A stretch of 64,000 nt of DNA. Origin: an uncultured Massilia sp. (GTDB lineage: Bacteria > Pseudomonadota > Gammaproteobacteria > Burkholderiales > Burkholderiaceae). Position numbers and translations under genes: made by a program. Shown piece after piece: positions 37,517-46,289 of this stretch (positions are counted from its first letter, which is position 1; every line of letters begins with the position of its first letter). Under the pieces are notes generated by a model. It had not been told where the DNA came from and made no database searches. It worked only from the letters and a program-made list of their open reading frames with translations. The stretch is from contig CAMLMV010000001.1 in NCBI GenBank assembly GCA_946481275.1, forward strand, positions 376,682 through 440,681. Direction: 5' to 3'.

Positions 37517-39736
37517 ATGGTCCACTTCACGTTCAAACGCAGTGTCGCGCTCGTCGGCGTGGCACTGGCGTCATTGCAGCCCGCACTCGCCCAGGAGGCC
37601 GCACCCAAGGCAGCCGCGAACATCAACCAGGTCAACGTCGTTGGCGAACGTCAACAGAACCGCATCGACCGCCAGGTCTACGACGTCAAGAACGACGTCA
37701 ATGCCAGCAACGGCAGCGCGGCCGATGCACTCAACAACGTGCCATCCGTCTCCGTCGATCCGGACGGCACCGTCTCCCTGCGCGGCAACGCGAACGTGCA
37801 GATCCTCGTCGATGGCAAGCCGTCCGCCATGCTCCAGGGCGACAACAAGGGGCCGGCGCTGCAGGCCATGCCGGCCGAGGACATCGATTCCGTCGAGGTC
37901 ATCAACAATCCCGGGGCGGAATTCGGCAACGAGGGTGGCGGCGGGCCGATCCTGAACCTCGTCATGAAGCGCAACCGCAAGCCGGGCGGCTTCGGCGTCG
38001 TCAACACGAACGCCGGCGCGGCCGGCCGCTACAACTCCGCCGTCAACGGCGCCTGGAACACGGGCCGCTGGGGCGTCCAGGGCGGCGTCAACGTGCGCCA
38101 CGACGGCCGCAATTCGGCGGGCGACACGGAGCGCGACCGCGTCGATCCCGTCACGGGCGCGGACCAGCGCAGCAGCCAGGTGTCCGCCAGCAGCGGCCTG
38201 AACGACAGCGCCGGCCTGCGCGGCCAGCTGACGTACAACCTGACGGACGTGGACTCGATCGAGGCGAGCGTCGGCGCCATGAAGCGCACGAACGACCAGT
38301 CCGGCCTCGACCACTACCGCGTGTTCGACGGGGACGGCAACCCGGCCAGCGACTACACGCGGACGACGCAACGCACGGGCGACAACTCGAACACGATGTG
38401 GGGCGCGCGCTGGGACCACAAGGGAGAACAGCCCGGCGAATCGTTCAGGATGGACCTGCGTGTGTCCACGAGCGACAACGGCAACGTCACGCGCTACGCA
38501 AACACGTACATCGTCACGCCGGTGGATCCGGCGGATGCCGGCAGCCTGCAGAACGTCGCGAACAGGAGCCGCATCGCGGACTACTCGGGCGACTACGAAC
38601 GCCCGCTGGACAGCGGCGCGACGTTCAAGATGGGCTACCGGCTGTTCGACAACAGGAGCGACTTCGACAACCGCTACTACGATGGCGCGGCCGTCCCGGA
38701 CGCCCGCCTGACGAACGCCTTCTCCGTCGACGAACGCGACGCCGCGCTGTATTCGTCGTACCAGTGGCAGGTCGATCCGCGCTGGGGCGCGCTGGTCGGC
38801 CTGCGCGCGGAGTACACGCACATGGACCTCGACCAGGTCACGACGGGGACGTCCGCATCGAACACGTACCTGAACTGGATCCCAAGCGCGTTCGCGACCT
38901 ATAAGCTGAATGACACGACGAACCTGCGCTTCGCGTACGCCCGCCGCATCCGCCGGCCCAGCGCGGCCGACCTGAACCCGTTCATCGTCTACAAGGACGA
39001 GTTGAACGAGTCGGCCGGCAATCCACACCTGAAACCCGTGCTGACGGATTCGTTGGAGATCGGCTACGAGACGAAGGCGGGCAAGCTCGATGCCGCCGTG
39101 CGCGCGTACTACCGCACGGACCGCGACACGATCCGCAGCCGCCAGGCCGCTATCGGCGACACCGTGATCCTGACGACGCTGGAAAACGGCGGCAGCAACC
39201 GCTCGGGCGGCCTGGAATTCACGCTGTCCGGCAAGGTGACGCCCAACGTCACCATCAACACGAGCGGCAACCTCGCGTACCTGGAACAGCAGCAGGTCGA
39301 CCTGAACGGCGCGGAGACGACGCGCAACGCCACGTCGCTGAGCGTACGGGGACGCATCAACTGGCAGGCGACGCCGGACGACCAGTTGCAGCTGCAGCTG
39401 AACGCGCGCGGCAAGACGCTGGCGGGGTCGGGCTACAACCAGCCCGTGTCGAGCGCGAATGTCAGCTGGCGCCGCAGTCTCTCGCGCACGCTGTCGCTCG
39501 TGATGAACGTGACGGACGTCTTCAGCTCGCAGAAGATGGAAACGATCACCAGCACGGCCACGCTGAAGGAGACGTCCATCCGCCGCTTCGACGGGCGCAT
39601 CGTGTACGTGGGCCTGTCGTGGCGCTTCGGCGGCGTGCAGGGTGCGGCTGGCCGCGAACGGCGCGAAGGACCGGACGGCGAAGGATTCCATGGTGGACCG
39701 CCGCCGGGTGGGTTCGGCGGCGGCCCCGGCATCTGA
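37517..39736 (+). CDS. TonB-dependent receptor with Gly/Pro-rich C-terminal tail
   Basis: A 739-residue outer-membrane receptor. Signal peptide VHFTFKRSVALVGVALASLQ ends at PALAQ. The plug (about 40-150) includes GSAADALNNVPSVSVDPDGT, VSLRGNANVQILVDGKPSAM and SVEVINNPGAEFGNEGGGGP. The barrel runs to VYVGLSWRFG, the expected terminal beta-strand with aromatic residue. It then continues for about 30 residues, AAGRERREGPDGEGFHGGPP and PGGFGGGPGI, so the protein does not end with the usual OMP aromatic residue. Ligand is unknown; siderophore or peptide is as likely as sugar. I chose the ATG at 37517; a TTG five codons earlier is also open. Its stop abuts the persulfide dioxygenase-like gene. Confidence 0.88.
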   Translation: MVHFTFKRSVALVGVALASLQPALAQEAAPKAAANINQVNVVGERQQNRIDRQVYDVKNDVNASNGSAADALNNVPSVSVDPDGTVSLRGNANVQILVDGKPSAMLQGDNKGPALQAMPAEDIDSVEVINNPGAEFGNEGGGGPILNLVMKRNRKPGGFGVVNTNAGAAGRYNSAVNGAWNTGRWGVQGGVNVRHDGRNSAGDTERDRVDPVTGADQRSSQVSASSGLNDSAGLRGQLTYNLTDVDSIEASVGAMKRTNDQSGLDHYRVFDGDGNPASDYTRTTQRTGDNSNTMWGARWDHKGEQPGESFRMDLRVSTSDNGNVTRYANTYIVTPVDPADAGSLQNVANRSRIADYSGDYERPLDSGATFKMGYRLFDNRSDFDNRYYDGAAVPDARLTNAFSVDERDAALYSSYQWQVDPRWGALVGLRAEYTHMDLDQVTTGTSASNTYLNWIPSAFATYKLNDTTNLRFAYARRIRRPSAADLNPFIVYKDELNESAGNPHLKPVLTDSLEIGYETKAGKLDAAVRAYYRTDRDTIRSRQAAIGDTVILTTLENGGSNRSGGLEFTLSGKVTPNVTINTSGNLAYLEQQQVDLNGAETTRNATSLSVRGRINWQATPDDQLQLQLNARGKTLAGSGYNQPVSSANVSWRRSLSRTLSLVMNVTDVFSSQKMETITSTATLKETSIRRFDGRIVYVGLSWRFGGVQGAAGRERREGPDGEGFHGGPPPGGFGGGPGI

Positions 39737-40438
39737 TCAGACGCTGTGCGGCAGTCCGAGGTTGCGATTCGCCGGCACGGCGATGTCGATCAGCTTCGGC
39801 TGCGGCAAATTCAACCCGTTCATCAGCGTGATGAAATCGTCCCGCGACCGGCCCGCGACGCGCGCGTTATGGGCCTTCTCCCAGCCGATGGTCGACACGG
39901 ACTGGCCCTTGTAGTCGTGCCCCGGCCAGACGCGGGTCGCCTCCGGCAGCGCGAACAGCTTGTGCGTGATGCTGTCGTACAGCGCCGCCGCGCTGCCGCC
40001 CTGGAAGTCGGTGCGGCCGCAGCCGTCGATCAGGAGGGTATCGCCCGTGAACACGTTGCCGCGCCAGACGTAGCACATGCTGCCCGCCGTGTGGCCGGGC
40101 GTGTGGATGACGGCAATCGTCTCGTCGGCGCCGAAGCGGATGACGTCGCCGTCCTGCAACTGCACTTCGGCCGGCGGGATGCCGCAGCCGCTCGGCACGG
40201 CGGCGCGGGCGCCCGTCAACTGGCGCAGGCGGCCGGCAGACGTCACGTGGTCGGCGTGCGCGTGCGTCTCGAGGATGTATTCGAGGCGCAGGCCCAGGCG
40301 CTTCAGGTGGGCGAGGTCGCGCTCGACGTGCTGGTCGACGGGGTCGATGATGATGGCTGCGGCGCTGCCCGGCGCGGCCAGGATGTAGGTAAATGTCGAC
40401 GACACGGCGTCGAACAGCTGGATCGGATTGTTGTGCAT
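39737..40438 (-). CDS. Persulfide dioxygenase-like MBL-fold hydrolase (ETHE1/Blh type)
   Basis: A 233-residue beta-lactamase-fold metalloprotein. THAHADHVTSAGRLRQLTG is the metal motif; HTPGHTAGSMCYVW, FTGDTLLIDGCGRTDFQGGS and PGHDYKGQSVSTIGWEK match the ETHE1/persulfide dioxygenase and Blh group. It oxidises glutathione persulfide to sulfite and glutathione with a mononuclear iron. It is last in the bigR operon, directly after the second YeeE/YedE gene (stop and start touch, TGAATG). This is the arrangement of the Xylella/Agrobacterium bigR-blh operon, which removes hydrogen sulfide. Iron use is inferred from the family. Confidence 0.88.
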   Translation of the reverse strand: MHNNPIQLFDAVSSTFTYILAAPGSAAAIIIDPVDQHVERDLAHLKRLGLRLEYILETHAHADHVTSAGRLRQLTGARAAVPSGCGIPPAEVQLQDGDVIRFGADETIAVIHTPGHTAGSMCYVWRGNVFTGDTLLIDGCGRTDFQGGSAAALYDSITHKLFALPEATRVWPGHDYKGQSVSTIGWEKAHNARVAGRSRDDFITLMNGLNLPQPKLIDIAVPANRNLGLPHSV

Positions 40439-40909
40439 TCAGTCTCCCGAAGGGCCGGCCGCGGCGCGGGTACCGCCACGATTGGCCTCGTTGCCGGCGC
40501 GGATACGCTCGGCCACTTCGAATATTGCCATGCCGGCCACCATGGCCGCAACGAACAGCAGCGTGGAGCGTCCGCCGACGGCCAGCGCCGTCAGTGCCGG
40601 CCCCGGGCAGTAGCCGACGAGGCCCCAGCCGACGCCGAACGTGACGCTGCCCAGGACGAGCGGCGCATCGATGCGGCCCGCGCCCGGCACGTGGATGCGG
40701 CTACCGAACAGCGGCCGCACGCGCGTGCGGGCGAAGCGGAAGGCGAGGGCGGCGACGAGGATCGCGCCTAGCATCACGAACAGCAGCGACGGGTCCCAGG
40801 CCCCCGTCACGTCAAGGAAGGCGAGCACCTTGGCGGGGTTGCTCATGCCGGACAGGATCAGGCCCCCGCCGAACAGCAGGCCGGCGAGGAAGGCGGTAAC
40901 GAGGTTCAT
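40439..40909 (-). CDS. YeeE/YedE-family membrane protein (second of two)
   Basis: A 156-residue protein with about four spans; FLAGLLFGGGLILSGMSNPA and FGVGWGLVGYCPGPAL are typical of the short DUF6691/YeeE-YedE proteins. One conserved Cys lies in GYCPGP, thought to relay sulfur in thiosulfate-uptake relatives. It pairs with the preceding similar gene; together they correspond to PmpA/PmpB-like half proteins of one transporter. Probable role is moving a sulfur compound across the inner membrane for the persulfide pathway. Confidence 0.85.
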   Translation of the reverse strand: MNLVTAFLAGLLFGGGLILSGMSNPAKVLAFLDVTGAWDPSLLFVMLGAILVAALAFRFARTRVRPLFGSRIHVPGAGRIDAPLVLGSVTFGVGWGLVGYCPGPALTALAVGGRSTLLFVAAMVAGMAIFEVAERIRAGNEANRGGTRAAAGPSGD

Positions 40910-40921
40910 GGTGGTGGTTCC

Positions 40922-41356
40922 TCAGCGCCCGAGCACGTGGCGCACGATGAAGACGGTGACGAAGCCGGCCGCCAGGAAGCATGCGGTGGCCAGCAGGGAG
41001 CGGGGCGACAGGCGCGCGACGCCGCACACGCCGTGGCCGCTCGTGCAGCCGCTGCCGAAGCGGGTGCCGATGCCCACGAGCAGGCCGCCCACCGCGAGCA
41101 GCGCGGGCGAGTGGTCGATCTGCGCCGGCGGCATCGCACCCATCGTCAGCCACGCGAGTGGCGCGACGAACAGGCCGAGAATAAATGTGACGCGCCACGC
41201 AATATCGCCACGGCTCGGTCGCAGGAGTCCGCCGAGGATGCCGCTGATGCCGGCGACGCGGCCGTTGGCCAGCAGGAGCAGGGCCGTCGCCAGGCCGATG
41301 AGAATGCCGCCCGCGAGCGACGCCCACGGGGTGAAATGGAGCCAGTCGATTGTCAT
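40922..41356 (-). CDS. YeeE/YedE-family membrane protein (first of two)
   Basis: A 144-residue protein with four or five spans; [36 protein letters not shown] and [20 protein letters not shown] are the family signatures. CTSGHGVC gives two Cys, matching the N-terminal half of YeeE, where such Cys bind thiosulfate. The ATG at 41356 follows AAGGAGG, a strong ribosome site, and lies two bases after the bigR stop. Twelve bases separate it from the next gene, so all four genes form one operon. Confidence 0.87.
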   Translation of the reverse strand: MTIDWLHFTPWASLAGGILIGLATALLLLANGRVAGISGILGGLLRPSRGDIAWRVTFILGLFVAPLAWLTMGAMPPAQIDHSPALLAVGGLLVGIGTRFGSGCTSGHGVCGVARLSPRSLLATACFLAAGFVTVFIVRHVLGR

Positions 41357-41358
41357 GT

Positions 41359-41679
41359 TCAGTCCTCCTTCGGACAGTAAAGCTGGTACATCAACTGCAG
41401 CACGGCCAGCGCTTGCGGGCTCGCCACGCTGTAGAAAATCTGCTTGCCGTCGCGCCGCGTGGCGACGAGGCCTTCCTGGCGCAGCACGGCCAGTTGCTGG
41501 GACAGCGTGGGCTGGCGGATGTCGAGCGCCGCTTCCAGCGCGCCGACGGGCTGTTCGCCCTGCGTGAGCTGGCACAGCAACAACAGGCGGTCGGGATTGG
41601 CGAGTGCCTTCAGCAGGCCGCCGGCCTGGGCGGCGGCGGCGCGCATGGCGTCTGCGGGGAGGGTCGTGACGGTTTCCAT
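41359..41679 (-). CDS. bigR: ArsR-family sulfide/persulfide-responsive repressor (BigR/SqrR type)
   Basis: A 106-residue winged-helix repressor: [20 protein letters not shown], then [20 protein letters not shown] and [20 protein letters not shown]. Two cysteines, Cys36 in LLLLCQL and Cys102 in LYCPKED, lie 66 residues apart, as do the Cys pair of SqrR/BigR that form a tetrasulfide link when sulfide rises, releasing DNA. No arsenic-type CxC is present. It heads the operon with the two YeeE/YedE genes and the persulfide dioxygenase. The 20-base palindrome at 41701-41720, just upstream, is the likely operator. Confidence 0.87.
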   Translation of the reverse strand: METVTTLPADAMRAAAAQAGGLLKALANPDRLLLLCQLTQGEQPVGALEAALDIRQPTLSQQLAVLRQEGLVATRRDGKQIFYSVASPQALAVLQLMYQLYCPKED

Positions 41680-41700
41680 GCGCTTATTCTATAAAAATAC

Positions 41701-41720
41701 AATCTATAAAACAATAGATT
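41701..41720. promoter_or_regulatory. 20-bp palindrome upstream of bigR, likely BigR operator
   Basis: AATCTAT-N6-ATAGATT has perfect 7-bp arms and lies 21 bases upstream of the bigR ATG within an AT-rich stretch that would hold its promoter. It slightly overlaps the 3' end of the upstream DUF1264 gene (stop 41719-41721). AT-rich symmetric sites close to the promoter are usual for BigR/SqrR autoregulation. Confidence 0.6.
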
Positions 41721-42486
41721 ATGTTCCGGGCGGCTGCGGCTGGGCGTCCACGACGCCGGGGATGTCCTGCGTCTGGCGTGGGAACCTGCCCTTCAGCGCG
41801 TCGACGCCGCCCTGCGGATGCGCGAGGGGCTTCAGGTCGGCGCGCGACTTGCGCTTCTCGCCCGTGTGGACCTTCATGCGCGTGTCGCGTTCTTCCAGCA
41901 TGTTCGGAAGCAGCTCGCCGTCGCGGTTGAACGACCAGGCGAGCATCGGTGCGCCCAGCGGCAGCGCGTCGCCGGGCTTGCCGTTCGCGCCCGTGTTCCA
42001 GACGTGCCAGGTCTTGCCGTAGCTGTTCATCTTTTTCTTCATCAGGGCATGCTCGGCCGCCTCGGGCAGGCCGGGCGCGACCAGCTGGCCGCCGAGGATC
42101 TCGCCGTTGTGCGGATGCCAGTACTGGCGCTCGTCCGGCGGCAGCCGGCCGTACAGTTTTTCCGAGATGATATATTCGATGCCGTTCAGGTTCGCGGTGC
42201 GCGTATTGCCGTCGAACAACGCGCACTGCGCGAAGTCTTCGTTGACCTGGCGGCAGAAGTGATGGGCCTCGACCTGCATCTCCGGGTGGTCCTTCATCGG
42301 ATGAAAACCGCTCAGGTAGATGTCGAACACCGCCAGCGGCGCATTGCCCTGCAAGAGTTTCGCGCCCGCCTCGAGCGCGCGTGTGTCGCCGGCCTTCGGG
42401 GCGCCGGCGGGCTGCGGGTGCTGGGCGGCAGCAGCGGCGCCGATCAGGGAGCCGGCCATGCCGGCCACGATACGTAGCTTCATCAT
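41719..42486 (-). CDS. DUF1264-family secreted protein
   Basis: A 255-residue protein with signal peptide (KLRIVAGMAGSLIGAAAAA). It has the DUF1264 core: VEAHHFCRQVNEDFAQCALF, LNGIEYIISEKLYGRLPPDE, RQYWHPHNGEILGGQLVAPG and YGKTWHVWNTG. The same family occurs in plants as oil-body-associated proteins; the bacterial function is not known. The tail (about 205-255) is hydrophilic and rich in Pro. AAGGAGG precedes two adjacent ATG codons; I took the first. The last bases overlap the palindrome that probably controls bigR. Position does not prove a sulfur role. Confidence 0.85.
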   Translation of the reverse strand: MMKLRIVAGMAGSLIGAAAAAQHPQPAGAPKAGDTRALEAGAKLLQGNAPLAVFDIYLSGFHPMKDHPEMQVEAHHFCRQVNEDFAQCALFDGNTRTANLNGIEYIISEKLYGRLPPDERQYWHPHNGEILGGQLVAPGLPEAAEHALMKKKMNSYGKTWHVWNTGANGKPGDALPLGAPMLAWSFNRDGELLPNMLEERDTRMKVHTGEKRKSRADLKPLAHPQGGVDALKGRFPRQTQDIPGVVDAQPQPPGT

Positions 42487-42538
42487 GGAACCTCCTTCGT
42501 GGATAGGATCGTCGAACGGGCCGCCGGTTCCGTCGGGA

Positions 42539-43843
42539 TCAGGTGCCGTGCAGCGGCGCCGCGAGCAACCGGTCGATGCGGTTGCCGTCCATGTCGACGA
42601 CTTCGAACCGCCAGCCTTCCCAGTCCAGCCTGTCGCCCGCGCGCGGGATCACGGCCAGCTGGTACAGCATGAAGCCGGCGAGCGTGTGGTAGGCGCCGCT
42701 GTCCTCGTCGGGGAAGTCGATGTCGGCGCCCGTGAGATAGCGGAAGCGGTCGAGCACCATGCCGCCGTCGACGAACCAGCTGCCGTCCTCGCGCCGGACG
42801 GCATCCGGCTGGCCGTGGTCGCTCGTGGGCGTGACCTCGCCGACGAGCGCGCTCATCACGTCCGTCAAGGTGATCATCCCCTGGATGTCGCCGTATTCGT
42901 CCACGATCATCGCCAGTTCCGCGCGGTGATGCTTCAGTTGCTCGAGCAGGTCGATGGCACTGCTCGATTCCGGCAGGTACAGGATCGGTTCGAGGGCCGC
43001 TTCGATGTCGATGCCGGCCAGCGATTGCGTGCGGATCGCCTGGCCGAACAGGTTGCGCGCGCGTACGACGCCGAGCACCTGCGAGCGGTCGCCGCGGTAC
43101 ACGGGGAAACGGCTGTACGGCGATTCCGCGATGCGCGCGAGGTTCCGTTCGAGCGGCTGGTCGAGGTCGAGGTATTCCAGGTCGACCCGGGGCGTCATCA
43201 GTGCGCGCAGATGCCAGTCGTCGAGCCGCAGGGCGCGCGCGGCGATGTCGTATTCCGCCTTCTCGAACACGCCCGCGTCCGTGCTTTCCTTGATCATGCC
43301 CGTCACGTCTTCCTCGGTCGGCGTCTCGTCCTTGTGGCGGTGCATGCCGAGCAGGCGCATGATGCCGTCCGTCGTCATCGCGAGCAGCCGCACGAACGGA
43401 TGCGCAAGGCGCGCCATGAATAGCAGCGGCCGCGCGATCGTGGCCGCCATCGTTTCGGGATACAGGATCGCGATGCGCTTGGGTACCAGTTCGCCCAGCA
43501 CGATGGAGAAAAACGTGATGCCGGCCACGACGATCGCCAGCGCGACGGGCCGCGCATAGCCGTCCGGCACGCCCATGTTCGCGAGCGCCGGCGTCAGGCG
43601 CGCCGTCAGCGACGCTTCGCCGAACGCGCCGTTGAAGATGCCGATGAGGGTGATGCCCACCTGCACGGTGGAGAGGAAGCGGCTCGGATCGTCGTGCAGG
43701 TCGAGCGCGGTGCCGGCGCCGCGCCGGCCTTCGCCGGCCATCTTTTCCAGGCGCAGGCGCTTGGCGGAAACGACGGCGAGCTCCGACATGGAGAACACGC
43801 CGTTGAGCAGGATGAGGGCGAGGATGATGACGATGTCGACCAT
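42539..43843 (-). CDS. CNNM/CorC-type membrane protein with CBS domains (hemolysin family)
   Basis: A 434-residue protein. The DUF21/CNNM domain (about 1-195) has three or four spans, including ILLNGVFSMSELAVVSAKRL and FFSIVLGELVPKRIAILYPE. Two CBS domains follow (about 205-330), with ALMTPRVDLEYLDLD and MIVDEYGDIQGMITLTDVMS, then a CorC/HlyC domain (about 345-430). Family members take part in Mg2+ or other divalent cation transport, with nucleotide binding at the CBS pair; the old name hemolysin is misleading. It follows hmgA by about 70 bases on the same strand, with a small hairpin between. Confidence 0.9.
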   Translation of the reverse strand: MVDIVIILALILLNGVFSMSELAVVSAKRLRLEKMAGEGRRGAGTALDLHDDPSRFLSTVQVGITLIGIFNGAFGEASLTARLTPALANMGVPDGYARPVALAIVVAGITFFSIVLGELVPKRIAILYPETMAATIARPLLFMARLAHPFVRLLAMTTDGIMRLLGMHRHKDETPTEEDVTGMIKESTDAGVFEKAEYDIAARALRLDDWHLRALMTPRVDLEYLDLDQPLERNLARIAESPYSRFPVYRGDRSQVLGVVRARNLFGQAIRTQSLAGIDIEAALEPILYLPESSSAIDLLEQLKHHRAELAMIVDEYGDIQGMITLTDVMSALVGEVTPTSDHGQPDAVRREDGSWFVDGGMVLDRFRYLTGADIDFPDEDSGAYHTLAGFMLYQLAVIPRAGDRLDWEGWRFEVVDMDGNRIDRLLAAPLHGT

Positions 43844-43854
43844 GCGATTCTCAT

Positions 43855-43874
43855 ATGAGCCGGTTGGGGCTCAT
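43855..43874 (-). terminator. Small hairpin between hmgA and the CNNM gene
   Basis: ATGAGCC and GGCTCAT form a 7-bp stem around a 6-base loop in the 71-base gap downstream of hmgA. There is no T-run, so termination would be weak or absent. It may equally be an operator for the CNNM gene, whose ATG starts 12 bases away. Confidence 0.3.
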
Positions 43875-43914
43875 GATCGCATGAGGGAATCGTGTGAAGT
43901 CGCACAGAAGCCGG

Positions 43915-45219
43915 TCAGGGCTTTGCCGGATTGAAATGCTTCGCCATCCCCGCCCAGCAGTCCTGGTAATGACCCTGCAACTGCGGCGACTGCAGCGCCC
44001 AGGACGTCGCCACCAGCGGGTTGCGCGTCTCGAACATGAACGCCATCGTGTCCGTGACCTTGTGCGGCCGGCTCGTGTCCGCGCTGCTGGCCTTGTCGAA
44101 CGTGGCCGCGTCCGGGCCGTGGCCGCTCATGCAGTTGTGCAGGCTCGCGCCGCCGGGGACGAAGCCTTCCGCCTTCGCATCGTAGGCGCCGTGCACGAGG
44201 CCCATGAATTCGCTTGCGACATTGCGGTGGAACCAGGGTGGGCGGAACGTGTCCTCGCCGGCCAGCCAGCGGGGCGGGAAGATCACGAAGTCCAGCGTGT
44301 CGACGCCGGGCGTGTCCGACGGCGCCTGCAGCACGAGGAAGATCGACGGGTCCGGGTGGTCGTAGCTGATCGAGCCGATCGTGTTGAAGTGGCGCAGGTC
44401 GTATTTATAGGGCGCGTAGTTGCCGTGCCAGGCGACGACGTCCAGCGGCGAGTGCCGGATGCTGGCCCGCCACAGGTTGCCGCCGAATTTCGCGACCAGT
44501 TCGAAATCGCCCTCGACGTCTTCGTAGCGGGCGACGGGCGTCAGGAAATCGCGCGGATTGGCGAGGCCGTTCGAGCCGATCGGGCCCAGGTCCGGCAGGC
44601 GCAGCAGCGCGCCGAAGTTCTCGCAGACATAGCCCCGCGCCTCGCCGTCCGGCAGGTCGACGGTAAAACGCACGCCGCGCGGGATCACGGCGATTTCCTG
44701 CGGCTCGACGTCGACGAGGCCGAATTCCGTGGCGATGGCCAGGCGCCCCTGCTGCGGCACGACCAGCAGCTCGCCGTCGGCCGAATAGAAATATCGCCCG
44801 CGCATGGACCGGTTTGCGGCATAGAGATGAATCGCGCAACCGGACATCGCGCCGGGCGAGCCGTTGCCGGCCATCGTCACGAGGCCGTCGATGAAGTCGG
44901 TGGGCGCGTCCGGCATGGGCAGCGGGCTCCAGCGCATCTGGTTCGGCGAGGCGGCCATGCCGTCGAAGCTTGCCGCGATGCGGCCGTTGCCTGATGGCTC
45001 GAACGTCCCGTGCATGGCGGCGGGGCGGATGCGGTACAGCCACGAGCGGCGGTTGTGGCTGCGCGGCGCCGTGAACGCCGTACCGGACAATTGTTCCGCG
45101 TACAGGCCATAAGCGACGCGCTGCGGCGAATTACGGTGCGCCGGCAGGGCGCCGGGCAGGGCTTCCGTCGCGAATTCGTTGGCGAAGCCGGACATGTAGC
45201 CGTCAATCGAAGCAGTCAA
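43915..45219 (-). CDS. hmgA: Homogentisate 1,2-dioxygenase
   Basis: A 434-residue enzyme of normal length, beginning [20 protein letters not shown] after a short leader. It has the family blocks [50 protein letters not shown] and the iron-ligand region [20 protein letters not shown], with [13 protein letters not shown]. It opens the ring of homogentisate to maleylacetoacetate with iron and oxygen, in tyrosine and phenylalanine breakdown. The start codon is TTG at 45219, with GGAGAG just upstream; an in-frame ATG at 45195 has no such site. It is divergent from the LysR gene. Maleylacetoacetate isomerase and fumarylacetoacetase are not in the window. Confidence 0.95.
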   Translation of the reverse strand: MTASIDGYMSGFANEFATEALPGALPAHRNSPQRVAYGLYAEQLSGTAFTAPRSHNRRSWLYRIRPAAMHGTFEPSGNGRIAASFDGMAASPNQMRWSPLPMPDAPTDFIDGLVTMAGNGSPGAMSGCAIHLYAANRSMRGRYFYSADGELLVVPQQGRLAIATEFGLVDVEPQEIAVIPRGVRFTVDLPDGEARGYVCENFGALLRLPDLGPIGSNGLANPRDFLTPVARYEDVEGDFELVAKFGGNLWRASIRHSPLDVVAWHGNYAPYKYDLRHFNTIGSISYDHPDPSIFLVLQAPSDTPGVDTLDFVIFPPRWLAGEDTFRPPWFHRNVASEFMGLVHGAYDAKAEGFVPGGASLHNCMSGHGPDAATFDKASSADTSRPHKVTDTMAFMFETRNPLVATSWALQSPQLQGHYQDCWAGMAKHFNPAKP

Positions 45220-45331
45220 GGGTCTCTCCAGGATGCGTGGTGTTTATGACACTGTAGAGGACTGACGCGAGTTTTACGAGATGAATACAAAAATGTAGAC
45301 TATTTAGAACGTCAATAACACTATCTCGCGC

Positions 45332-46237
45332 ATGATCGAACCCTCTAGCATCGACCTGAATCTGTTATCGGTATTTCAGGAGGTCTACCGCGAACGCCAG
45401 ATTTCGGCCGCCGCGCGCCGTCTGGGCCTGACGCAATCGGCCGTGAGCAATGCGCTGGCCCGGCTGCGCCGCACGTTCGGCGACGAGCTGTTCGTACGCA
45501 CCGCGTACGGCATGCAGCCCACGCCGCTCGCGCAGCAGATGGCCGAGCCGATTGGCGCCGCGATGGCCCAGGTGGCGCTGGCCCTGTCGCAGCGCAGCCG
45601 CTTCGACCCGGCCACGAGCGGGCGCCGCTTCACGCTGGCGATGACGGACGTGGGCGAGGTGTACTTCATGCCGGTGCTGATCGAGCGCTGCCGCACGGTC
45701 GCCCCGAACGTGGAGATCGCGTCGATCCGCGCGAACGGCCTGACCCTGAAGGACGACATGGAGACGGGCAGGGTGGACGTGGCGATCGGCGCGTTCGAGG
45801 ACGTGTCGGAAGCGCTGTACCACCGCGCGCTGTTCCGGCAGCCGTTCGTCAGCATGTTCCGCAAGGACCATCCGCTGGCGAAGGGCAAGGTGGACCTGGA
45901 ACGGTTCGTGGCGGCGCCGCACCTGATCGTCGATGCGGCGCAGAGCCCTTACGACCGCATCAATGGATTACTGGAAAAGGCCGGGGTGACGGCCGGCGCG
46001 CGGTTCCGGGTGCCGCATTTCACCGCGGTGCCGTACATCGTCAGCACGAGCGAGCTGGTGGTGACGGTGCCGCAGAAACTGGCCGAAAGCGCGGCAAGCC
46101 CGTTCGGCCTGAAGTGGATCGAGCCGCCGCTCGCCCTGCCGACGTTGCAGACCAGCGTCTTCTGGCACCGGCGCTTCAACCACGATCCCGGCATCCAGTG
46201 GCTGCGGGGACTGATTGCCGACGTGTTCGCGGAATGA
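45332..46237 (+). CDS. LysR-family regulator of tyrosine catabolism (probable)
   Basis: A 301-residue LysR protein: HTH region LLSVFQEVYRERQISAAARR and LGLTQSAVSNALARLRRTFG, then an effector-binding domain of type 2 periplasmic fold. It lies between divergent hmgA (112-base gap) and hpd (52-base gap, same strand). It probably activates one or both in response to an aromatic intermediate, the usual LysR pattern; the sensing molecule is unknown. The gap to hmgA is AT-rich and should hold the binding site, though no clear symmetric box stands out. Confidence 0.85.
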   Translation: MIEPSSIDLNLLSVFQEVYRERQISAAARRLGLTQSAVSNALARLRRTFGDELFVRTAYGMQPTPLAQQMAEPIGAAMAQVALALSQRSRFDPATSGRRFTLAMTDVGEVYFMPVLIERCRTVAPNVEIASIRANGLTLKDDMETGRVDVAIGAFEDVSEALYHRALFRQPFVSMFRKDHPLAKGKVDLERFVAAPHLIVDAAQSPYDRINGLLEKAGVTAGARFRVPHFTAVPYIVSTSELVVTVPQKLAESAASPFGLKWIEPPLALPTLQTSVFWHRRFNHDPGIQWLRGLIADVFAE

Positions 46238-46289
46238 CAGGCGAACGCGCCGGGAGGCGCGAACATTTTAATGAAAAGAGGAATAGACA

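Noticed and set aside
41701..41720. The AT-rich palindrome as a terminator of the DUF1264 gene
   Set aside because: The stem is A/T-rich and weak, overlaps the stop codon and lies exactly where a repressor site for bigR is expected.
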